A stretch of 28,769 nucleotides of DNA, from IMG/VR virus record IMGVR_UViG_3300004461_000088, positions 1 through 28,769 of that record. One strand, 5' to 3'. The translations under genes were made by a program, and so were the position numbers. The number at the start of each line of letters is the position of its first letter. Position 1 is the first letter of the stretch. Positions 23,301 through 28,769 of the stretch are shown piece after piece. The stretch comes from a virus. Below the pieces are notes generated by a model that ran no database searches, was not told where the DNA came from, and was given only the letters and a program-made list of their open reading frames with translations.

Positions 23301-23835
23301 ATATCACAGCACTTGGGTGTCTATGGGATTATCTATTGGTATTCCAGATACTATCGTTGAGGACTTTGTTCACGAGACGTATCTTAGGCTAAACAAGTAT
23401 GTCGGTAATCCAGAGAAGATTATGTATAATGAAACAGAGGTTAATAGATTCTACGTCTATATAACCTTAAAGAACTTGTGGACTGATTACTGCAAGGAAA
23501 GGTCAAGATATCAAAGAAGGGATATCACTGACTACTACGAGTTTGAAACTCCTGATTGGGCCATTTATGAAGAAGTGGACTTTGACAAGCAAAAGGCTGA
23601 GGAATATATTATAGCTAAGATAGATATGGAAATTGATTCTTGGGAACACTGGTACGATAAAAAGCTCTTTAAATTATATTACAATACTGATATAAGTATG
23701 AGGAAGCTGGCTAAGGAGACTAGGATATCTGTGACTTCTATATTCAATAGCTGCAAGAATTACAAAGAAATATTGAAGAGTAAATTTGGAGAGGACTTTG
23801 AGGATTACCTTAATGGAGACTTCGATAAAATATAA
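23281..23835 (+). CDS. Sigma-70-like factor (ECF type)
   Basis: 184 residues. DFVHETYLRLNKYV (residues 29-42) resembles sigma region 2, and FYVYITLKNLWTDYCKERSR (57-76) resembles its second half. Residues 126-162 (DKKLFKLYYNTDISMRKLAKE, RISVTSIFNSCKNY) look like a region 4 helix-turn-helix. A middle linker rich in Asp and Glu separates them. It would steer host RNA polymerase to phage promoters, probably late ones. It overlaps the gene upstream by 20 bases. Region 2 is diverged, so it may instead be a DNA-binding relative. Confidence 0.65.
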   Translation: MLEILSKYHSTWVSMGLSIGIPDTIVEDFVHETYLRLNKYVGNPEKIMYNETEVNRFYVYITLKNLWTDYCKERSRYQRRDITDYYEFETPDWAIYEEVDFDKQKAEEYIIAKIDMEIDSWEHWYDKKLFKLYYNTDISMRKLAKETRISVTSIFNSCKNYKEILKSKFGEDFEDYLNGDFDKI

Positions 23836-23840
23836 CGATT

Positions 23841-23963
23841 ATGAATGAAATAGATTTAGTAGACTTTATAGACTGGTACAACGTAATGCACGAGGATGTA
23901 AATAGTAAGACTTCAGAAGAGGTTAAGAATATGTATTATTATTATTTAAACAATAAATTATGA
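23841..23963 (+). CDS. 40-residue acidic protein
   Basis: Asp/Glu-rich with many Tyr at the C-terminus (MYYYYLNNKL). The ATG follows the sigma-like gene by five bases, and the stop overlaps the next start (ATGA). No homologue recognised. Confidence 0.6.
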   Translation: MNEIDLVDFIDWYNVMHEDVNSKTSEEVKNMYYYYLNNKL

Positions 23964-24397
23964 GTGAAGAACAAATACCACAAAAACCAAAGGATAAAAG
24001 AACTAAGCAATACAAGGATTGGGTTGCTAAGTATGAGACTGCCTCAGAAGGTGTTGGAGACACAGTAGCTAAGATTACAGAAGCTACAGGAATAGATAAG
24101 GTTGTTAGATTTCTAGCCGGTGAGGACTGTGGGTGTGATGAACGAAAGGATACGCTAAACCACTTATTCCCCTACAATAAACCTAATTGCTTTACTGAGT
24201 ACGAATTTGATGTATTGAATGAGCTTTTCTCTGATGAGCTTTGGAGAGACCGAGCAAAACTTAGTAGTGAAAAAATCAAAGGACTTTATGCAATATACAA
24301 TAGAGTTATGAATACTGCTGATGTTCCTAGTGGATGTAAAAGCTGTGTTTTAACTAGACTGAATAAGTTAGAGCGTTTATATAAAGAGTATTTATAA
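23960..24397 (+). CDS. Conserved Cys-motif protein, unknown function
   Basis: 145 residues. It contains EDCGCDERKDTLNHLFPYNK (CxC near residues 57-59), followed by CFTEYEF and, near the C-terminus, a GCKSCVL segment (CxxC), so it could bind zinc. The ITEATGIDKVVRFLAGEDCG segment is one I recognise from other Bacteroidetes phages. It lies in the early operon and is linked to both neighbours by short overlaps. A DNA- or protein-binding role is plausible but not shown. Confidence 0.65.
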   Translation: MSEEQIPQKPKDKRTKQYKDWVAKYETASEGVGDTVAKITEATGIDKVVRFLAGEDCGCDERKDTLNHLFPYNKPNCFTEYEFDVLNELFSDELWRDRAKLSSEKIKGLYAIYNRVMNTADVPSGCKSCVLTRLNKLERLYKEYL

Positions 24398-24786
24398 TGG
24401 AGATGTGGAATGAACAGAGATTGTTCGATTATCTCGTAGGGTGTTGTTATAGTGATTTAGTCAAGGCTAAGAAACAAATGAGTAGATGGGATTGCTATAG
24501 CCCTCAAACATTCCACAGAATAGAATTGAAGTGCAGAAGTAAGCATTTTGATGGTTTATTGATAGAGAAGAAAAAGTTTAATGCACTGATAGAAAAGTGC
24601 CACGACAACTTAGACATTCCTATTTATATTAACTCAACCCCTAATGGGGTTTTTAGGTTTAATCTATATAATGTAGAACCTAATTGGAGAGTTGATCACT
24701 TTAAGAAAACAACCCAGTTTGCTAATAACAATAGGATACCTAAAGAGGTGGCTTATTTAGATGTAAAAGATGCAGAGATATTATGA
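24397..24786 (+). CDS. PD-(D/E)XK-like nuclease candidate
   Basis: 129 residues. The pattern WDCYSPQTFHRIELKCR gives a likely D32 and an E43-x-K45 pair, spaced as in PD-(D/E)XK nucleases, followed by LLIEKKKFNALIEK. The remainder (IPIYINSTPNGVFRFNLYNV) is beta-rich, as expected. It overlaps upstream by one base and downstream by ATGA. Its target is unknown. The call rests on a short motif, so it is less certain than the nuclease at 22596. Confidence 0.5.
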   Translation: MEMWNEQRLFDYLVGCCYSDLVKAKKQMSRWDCYSPQTFHRIELKCRSKHFDGLLIEKKKFNALIEKCHDNLDIPIYINSTPNGVFRFNLYNVEPNWRVDHFKKTTQFANNNRIPKEVAYLDVKDAEIL

Positions 24787-25052
24787 GTGATTCAATAAAG
24801 AAATACGAAGAGATGATGGAGGATGGGCAGTGGTCTACCGATAGTACAGGCTACTCCTACAATAACTTACCCAAAGACCCAATAGTATTGAGTGTTCTAG
24901 ATAAGTATAAGGCACGTTCTAGGGATGGTATTATAAAGTATGGTACAACCCTTCACGATAGTCCTGATGGCTTCTACGCTTTCCTTACTCACTTACAGGA
25001 GGAGCTTATGGATGCTACTTTATATATAGAGAAACTAAAACAACAAAAGTAA
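24783..25052 (+). CDS. MazG-like helical protein
   Basis: 89 residues. The segment SRDGIIKYGTTLHDSPDG followed by LTHLQEELMDATLYIEKLK resembles the all-alpha MazG-type NTP pyrophosphohydrolase pattern, where ExxxD (EELMDA) coordinates magnesium. It is shorter than a full MazG domain, so activity is uncertain. It might cleanse odd nucleotides or alter the host alarmone response. It is linked to both neighbours by short overlaps. Confidence 0.5.
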   Translation: MSDSIKKYEEMMEDGQWSTDSTGYSYNNLPKDPIVLSVLDKYKARSRDGIIKYGTTLHDSPDGFYAFLTHLQEELMDATLYIEKLKQQK

Positions 25053-25309
25053 TGGATATAGAGGAAAGAATTAGAAAGATACAAGGATACAAGACTTGGT
25101 CTATTAAGAGAAAGGTTGATGAACTGCTAGAGATTGATGCTATCAATTACACCAATCTAGGTATTGATTCTTCTAAGGCTGATAAGAAAGCTGTAAAGGA
25201 TATAAGCAGAAAGATATATAGAGCTATCTCTGTAATTAATCCTTTAGACGGATATATACTAGAAGCTCATATGAATGAGAAAGATTTAACTAAAGCAATA
25301 CAACAATAG
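25052..25309 (+). CDS. Small helical basic protein, unknown
   Basis: 85 residues, rich in Lys and Ile, mostly helical (KTWSIKRKVDELLEIDAINY). The DISRKIYRAISVINPLDGYI region resembles a conserved segment seen in Bacteroidetes phage proteins. It shares one base with the upstream gene (taATG) and its TAG overlaps the next micropeptide by none. No motif allows a function call. Confidence 0.6.
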   Translation: MDIEERIRKIQGYKTWSIKRKVDELLEIDAINYTNLGIDSSKADKKAVKDISRKIYRAISVINPLDGYILEAHMNEKDLTKAIQQ

Positions 25310-25402
25310 ATGTTACTTGATATAGCAAACGCTATTGGTGTAATAGCAGGAGTAGTTCTTTGGTTCTTTGTAATTAAATATTTTATAGACGGAAAGATAT
25401 GA
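25310..25402 (+). CDS. 30-residue membrane micropeptide
   Basis: A single hydrophobic segment (IGVIAGVVLWFFVIKYF) with a short charged end. It begins directly after the stop of the previous gene and shares ATGA with the next. It is the third such peptide in the early operon. Confidence 0.5.
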   Translation: MLLDIANAIGVIAGVVLWFFVIKYFIDGKI

Positions 25403-25515
25403 AAGAGTCAGTTTTAATAAAAATGCAGTACGACCTTAAACTTGTGCAACAGGCATTAGTAGTGGCCCTAACTAGGCTAGATAGATTAGAGGAAAAAAAA
25501 GTAGAAGAAAAGTAG
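25399..25515 (+). CDS. 38-residue helical peptide
   Basis: Hydrophilic and amphipathic (DLKLVQQALVVALTRLDRLE, then repeated Glu/Lys). Coiled-coil character suggests a partner-binding role. It overlaps the micropeptide by ATGA and precedes a promoter. Confidence 0.55.
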   Translation: MKESVLIKMQYDLKLVQQALVVALTRLDRLEEKKVEEK

Positions 25516-25534
25516 TGGTTGTTTAAAAAATGTT

Positions 25535-25542
25535 TATATTAG
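25535..25542 (+). promoter_or_regulatory. Promoter-like TATATTAG box before the RecE-like gene
   Basis: TATATTAG at 25535-25542, four bases before the ATG at 25547, the same geometry as at 19647-19659. No clear TTTG box lies 19-21 bases upstream; the nearest TTG is 13 bases away. Confidence 0.4.
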
Positions 25543-25546
25543 CAGT

Positions 25547-26335
25547 ATGAAAACAATTAAACTACTAGACAATAAGGATTGGGATGTATCTGAAATCCTA
25601 GACAAGATGGAGAATGATTCATTTTATTATGGATATTTGGGTAAGTATGCCCTATCTTCTTCATCTTCTAAAGACCTTTATAAGTCCCCTAAGAGTTACT
25701 TTAATAAGACTCAACAGGTTAATGGTGATATACCTGCTCTAAGAGAGGGAAGGTTAATTCACACTGTAGTGCTTGAAGAGGAAAAGATTAATGACAAGTA
25801 TGACTTTGTTGATATAGGTGGGAGAAACACCAAGACCTTCAAAGATGCTAAGGAAGAGGCTACCAGTAAAGGCAAAGAGATTATGTTAGTTAGTGAACTT
25901 AATAAGGCTAACGAGCTTTGTAACTCTATTAGATTCAATAGAGATGCTAATGAACTATTCACTGGTGGAGCTTCTGAAGTTCCTGCTATTGGTAATTTGT
26001 TTGGCGTACCTTTTAGAGGTAAGGCTGACTATTTAAAAGATGGCCACTTAATAGACTTGAAGACTACAGCTAAGTTAGATGGATGGGAGAGAGCTGCTAA
26101 GTATAGTTGGCACTACGATATGCAGGGCTGGATTTACTGTGAACTATTTGGAGTTGAGAGGTTTACTTATGTAGTGATAGAGAAAGGCTCTGGTGATATA
26201 GGAATATTTGAACTCACTAAGAACACAAAAGAAATAGGTGGTGATAAGGTTAAGCAAGCTGTAAACACTTACAAGGAATATTTTATAGAAAAAAGAAGCA
26301 AGGTTAATGACTTTACAATCAGAGGATTCCTTTAG
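25547..26335 (+). CDS. RecE/exonuclease VIII-like PD-(D/E)XK nuclease
   Basis: 262 residues. GRLIHTVVLEEE with His72 is followed by FRGKADYLKDGHLIDLKTTA, giving D161, D170 and K172, and then YSWHYDMQGWIYCE. This order is typical of PDDEXK exonucleases that resect double-stranded ends. It would make 3' overhangs for the ERF annealing protein at 20382. It sits under its own promoter-like box. The downstream gene overlaps its end by 29 bases unless that gene starts later. Confidence 0.8.
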   Translation: MKTIKLLDNKDWDVSEILDKMENDSFYYGYLGKYALSSSSSKDLYKSPKSYFNKTQQVNGDIPALREGRLIHTVVLEEEKINDKYDFVDIGGRNTKTFKDAKEEATSKGKEIMLVSELNKANELCNSIRFNRDANELFTGGASEVPAIGNLFGVPFRGKADYLKDGHLIDLKTTAKLDGWERAAKYSWHYDMQGWIYCELFGVERFTYVVIEKGSGDIGIFELTKNTKEIGGDKVKQAVNTYKEYFIEKRSKVNDFTIRGFL

Positions 26336-26567
26336 TTTATTTGAGGAAGAGAAGATGCTATATTACTATTTATCCTTAATTGACTTACTTCACGGAGTGA
26401 GTATAAAACAACTAGAAGAGGATATATCTATCTACGAGCAGATAGAGTCTTACGAGGCTTGTGCAGGGATTAAGGAAGCAGTTGAAGTAGCTAGATATAA
26501 AACGTATCAAGATATAAAATTGATAGCGTTAGAAGTGCAAGAGAAGTACCAATTTGAAATAGATTAA
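26307..26567 (+). CDS. Small acidic helical protein, unknown
   Basis: 86 residues if the ATG at 26307 is used; 70 if the ATG at 26355 is used, which would leave a 19-base gap after the RecE-like gene. It is rich in Glu and Tyr and helical (LEEDISIYEQIESYEACAGI, IKEAVEVARYKTYQDIKLI). It is not recognised. Its place behind the nuclease may indicate a partner or inhibitor. Confidence 0.55.
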   Translation: MTLQSEDSFSLFEEEKMLYYYLSLIDLLHGVSIKQLEEDISIYEQIESYEACAGIKEAVEVARYKTYQDIKLIALEVQEKYQFEID

Positions 26568-26589
26568 ATAACAATTAAAAACGATTAGA

Positions 26590-27117
26590 ATGATTACAGA
26601 TTTATTAAAAAATGTAGTAGAAGAATACTACGAATTAGATTTAACTTTAAACACTAGACAAAGAACTCACGTTGAAGCTAGAGCTATCTACTTTAGATTA
26701 CTAAGAGACAAAACTAAAATGAGTCTTGAAGCTATAGGTAAGACTGTTAATAGGGATCACGCCACTGTCTTGTATGCTAACAGAAAGTTAAAAGATTGGA
26801 TTCAATATGATTCAAAGATTAAAAAGGAGTACGAGATTATTAGAAACAAATTTGAACACGCTTTGTCATTATCTGATACAAGTATTGAAGAAGAATATTC
26901 AACAACAGAAGGGTTTTATGAAGCAAAGTATAAGGAGCTGGAAGGAAAAATAATGGAAGCCCTTGCTAAAGCTGAAGGTAAAGAGTTTGAAGATATCAAT
27001 TCAGTACAAGCCTTTGAAGCACTAGACAACTTGTTTACTAAGTACAACTTCTTAAAGGCAAGTTTTTATAGAACTCACCCTAAGAGAGCTTTAGCTCGTA
27101 AATTTGATTTAGTGTAG
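26590..27117 (+). CDS. Stand-alone DnaA domain IV-like protein
   Basis: 175 residues. EAIGKTVNRDHATVLYANRKL (residues 47-67) matches the DnaA origin-recognition signature (DHATVLYA). The ATPase domain of DnaA is absent. The C-terminal 90 residues are helical and unrelated. It could bind DnaA boxes in phage or host DNA, acting as an initiator, a decoy or a repressor. It is followed by a three-codon gap and a small protein. The motif match is strong; the role is inferred. Confidence 0.75.
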   Translation: MITDLLKNVVEEYYELDLTLNTRQRTHVEARAIYFRLLRDKTKMSLEAIGKTVNRDHATVLYANRKLKDWIQYDSKIKKEYEIIRNKFEHALSLSDTSIEEEYSTTEGFYEAKYKELEGKIMEALAKAEGKEFEDINSVQAFEALDNLFTKYNFLKASFYRTHPKRALARKFDLV

Positions 27118-27119
27118 TT

Positions 27120-27386
27120 ATGGCTAAGAAGGTTGCAGTAGACTATTCAGTTGTAAATCAAGAAGCAGCTAAGTGGTGTATGGATAGAGGTTATAAGATA
27201 TATCCTACACCAATTGAGTTTAAGAATTTAAATGAAAGAACTAAGAAGGGGATTAAGTTTAAATTGGTTGTAGAGTTTGGTGGTGCTAAGAAAGTTGGTA
27301 CTAAACTTTATGAAGATGTTGAATGGTCTAATGCAATTTGGTCAGTATATAGTTACCTATATAACAAACACGGAAGGAATGGATAA
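27120..27386 (+). CDS. Small basic protein before the methyltransferase
   Basis: 88 residues, basic, beta/alpha mix (RTKKGIKFKLVVEFGGAKKV). No motif was recognised. It overlaps the methyltransferase start by 8 bases and is two bases behind the DnaA-like gene, so the three are co-expressed. It may be a partner of either neighbour. Confidence 0.6.
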   Translation: MAKKVAVDYSVVNQEAAKWCMDRGYKIYPTPIEFKNLNERTKKGIKFKLVVEFGGAKKVGTKLYEDVEWSNAIWSVYSYLYNKHGRNG

Positions 27387-28047
27387 TTTAAAAATATTAG
27401 TCGCTTGTGAAGAAAGCCAGGCGGTAACAAAAGAGTTCAGAAGATTAGGTTACGAGGCATATAGTTGTGATATGCTACCCTGTAGTGGTGGTCATCCTAA
27501 ATGGCATATACAAGGTGATGCAATTAAAGAAGCTTATAGCGGCAAGTATGATTTAATGGTGGCTCACCCTCCTTGCACATACCTAGCAGTAAGTGGAGCT
27601 AGGTGGATGTATAATAAAGATGGCACTGTAAACCAGGATAGGTTAAAAAATCAAAATGAAGCTTTAGATTTTGTAAAGAAATTAATGGATGCTCCTATAA
27701 AACATATAGCAGTAGAAAACCCAGTTAGTGTTATAAGCTCTAAGATTAGAAAACCAGATGATATTATTCAGCCCTATATGTTTGGTGATAAAGCAACAAA
27801 AACAACTTGTTTGTGGTTGAAAAATTTACCGAAACTCCAGGCAACAAATGTAGTTGAGAAAGGTGATTTCTTTGAATGGGTAGATAAAAACGGTAAAAAG
27901 AAGAGACAAGCTCAGTGGTATATGGATGCTCTGTCTAAAGCAAAGTCTCCAGAGGAAAGAAGAACTTTAAGGAGTAAAACTTTCACAGGAATCGCTCAAG
28001 CTATAGCGACTCAATATTCGGATTATATATATAAAAGTAATGGGTAG
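27379..28047 (+). CDS. DNA cytosine methyltransferase-like protein
   Basis: 222 residues. The start was placed at the ATG at 27379; a longer frame from 27277 would overlap the previous gene by 110 bases. HPPCTYLAVSGARW holds the catalytic Pro-Pro-Cys (C66), and AVENPVSVIS resembles the ENV motif. ILVACEESQAVTKEFRRLGY acts as the cofactor strand, with D31 next to it. The QPYMFG motif follows at 131-136. It is about half the length of a standard C5 methyltransferase and lacks a recognisable target domain. It may modify phage DNA against host enzymes. Confidence 0.65.
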   Translation: MDNLKILVACEESQAVTKEFRRLGYEAYSCDMLPCSGGHPKWHIQGDAIKEAYSGKYDLMVAHPPCTYLAVSGARWMYNKDGTVNQDRLKNQNEALDFVKKLMDAPIKHIAVENPVSVISSKIRKPDDIIQPYMFGDKATKTTCLWLKNLPKLQATNVVEKGDFFEWVDKNGKKKRQAQWYMDALSKAKSPEERRTLRSKTFTGIAQAIATQYSDYIYKSNG

Positions 28048-28423
28048 AAAGCCAAAAGAAAGGAAGTTCGTTAAAGCTACAGATGGTAGACGTAATAACG
28101 GTAGGAAGAAAGGTGATAAGGTAAACAAACCTGTTATGGCCACTCCTAGTGCTATTAATGAAGCTAAGAAAAATAGGGTAGGGATATATGCCCTGAACGC
28201 TATGCAGAAAGTATTTGGATCTGAGGAAGAGGCTTGGGCCTCACTAGCAGAACAAGCTAAGGATTCCTTCCCTCATATGAAGCTACTGTTTGAATACAAA
28301 TATGGTAAGCCTGATGATGCTAGGATAGGTGGAGAGAAGCCTAAGGTAAATATAAATATAAAGAACCTGTTTGCAGGTAGTCAAGAAGATAACAAAGATA
28401 TAATAGACATTACAGATGAATAA
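28040..28423 (+). CDS. Terminase small subunit candidate
   Basis: 127 residues. A very basic N-terminus (GRKPKERKF, RRNNGRKKGDK) is followed by a helical central part (NRVGIYALNAMQKVFGSEEE, AWASLAEQA) and an acidic C-terminus (IDITDE). Position directly before the large terminase, size and charge pattern support it. It would bind the packaging site. It overlaps the methyltransferase by 8 bases and the 52-residue ORF by 8 bases. No clear helix-turn-helix was seen. Confidence 0.55.
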   Translation: MGRKPKERKFVKATDGRRNNGRKKGDKVNKPVMATPSAINEAKKNRVGIYALNAMQKVFGSEEEAWASLAEQAKDSFPHMKLLFEYKYGKPDDARIGGEKPKVNINIKNLFAGSQEDNKDIIDITDE

Positions 28424-28574
28424 TGAATTGCCAAACGACTGGTGGAATTACGGTATTAATCCAATACTAGGTTATAGATATAACCCAGAGGGAAAGCGTT
28501 TTCACCTCAAAACAAAAACCCCAAATAATGAAAACCCCAGAACTAAACCCAAAATACCAATCCTTAGGGAATGA
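28416..28574 (+). CDS. 52-residue protein overlapping both terminase genes
   Basis: It starts inside the 3' end of the small subunit candidate (8 bases) and runs over the first 47 bases of the large terminase gene. It is rich in Asn, Pro and Lys (NDWWNYGINPILGYRYN). The triple overlap suggests translational coupling. No homologue recognised. Confidence 0.45.
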   Translation: MNNELPNDWWNYGINPILGYRYNPEGKRFHLKTKTPNNENPRTKPKIPILRE

Positions 28575-28769
28575 TAGTAGATACTTTGTAATTACAGGTG
28601 GTAGGGGTAGCGGTAAATCTTTTAGCGTTACCTCTTTTCTTGCGTTACTTACTTTAGAGAAAGGTCATAAGATATTGTTTACTCGATATACTATGACCTC
28701 TACAGCTAACTCAATTATCCCTGAATTTATAGAGAAGATTGAACTGTATGGTATTGGTGAGCATTTTAG
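28528..28769 (+). CDS. terL: Terminase large subunit, 3'-partial
   Basis: The first 80 codons of the packaging motor; the frame is still open at the window edge. The Walker A site TGGRGSGKSFSV (residues 23-34) is complete, with FTRYTMTSTANSI behind it. The remaining ATPase, including Walker B, and the nuclease domain lie outside. It overlaps the 52-residue frame by 47 bases. Its place at the far end of the early operon, rather than next to the portal, is part of the rearranged gene order. Confidence 0.85.
   Translation, partial: MKTPELNPKYQSLGNDSRYFVITGGRGSGKSFSVTSFLALLTLEKGHKILFTRYTMTSTANSIIPEFIEKIELYGIGEHF

Noticed and set aside
27277-27378. Longer start for the methyltransferase-like gene
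   Set aside because: The added residues are a frame shadow of the preceding gene; the ATG at 27379 places the cofactor strand at the normal distance.

Overview
This window is part of a tailed double-stranded DNA phage, most likely a siphovirus of a flavobacterium or related Bacteroidetes host. The evidence is an AT-rich genome densely packed with genes on one strand, TAnnTTTG-type promoters, A-rich leaders in place of Shine-Dalgarno sites, and structural proteins of types known mainly from Bacteroidetes phages. No integrase, repressor, tRNA or CRISPR array was seen. The family calls below come from recognising sequence patterns, not from database searches.

Layout. 1-1650: two glycosyltransferase-like genes; the first reads open to the window edge. 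1688-6891: tail tip protein, baseplate hub-like protein, a 47-residue protein and the tape measure. 6928-10138: XkdF-type prohead protease with an extra C-terminal domain, head fibre-like protein, a 51-residue Cys-rich protein, acidic scaffold and major capsid protein. 10212-13087: tail tube-like protein, an unknown protein, portal and connector. 13169-17257: a 1362-residue fibre ending in a self-cleaving S74 chaperone. 17280-19117: lysis cassette with several small membrane proteins, an M15A endolysin, a three-TM holin and a small basic protein. The tape measure lies upstream of the head genes, so the usual head-to-tail order is rearranged.

19118-20177 is the control region. It holds the only convincing minus-strand gene, its promoter, a polypurine tract, a promoter that should give a leaderless mRNA for a second M15-like protein in which one zinc ligand is changed, and a promoter-terminator unit that looks like a roughly 60-nt RNA. 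From 20178 runs a rightward operon of replication and recombination genes: ERF annealing protein, SSB-like protein, RecA-fold ATPase, three PD-(D/E)XK-like nucleases (one RecE-like), a sigma-like factor, a stand-alone DnaA domain IV protein and a small cytosine methyltransferase-like protein. It also contains many micropeptides joined by ATGA overlaps. The window ends in the packaging genes: a small terminase subunit candidate, a 52-residue overlapping protein and the first 80 codons of the large terminase.

How the parts fit. ERF, the SSB-like protein and the RecE-like nuclease form a recombination set. The ATPase and DnaA-like protein probably act in replication initiation. The sigma-like factor may direct late transcription. 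GAAA-loop terminators follow the major capsid and tail tube genes, which suggests that transcript dosage is set by partial termination. A closely similar terminator splits the early operon after the SSB-like gene.
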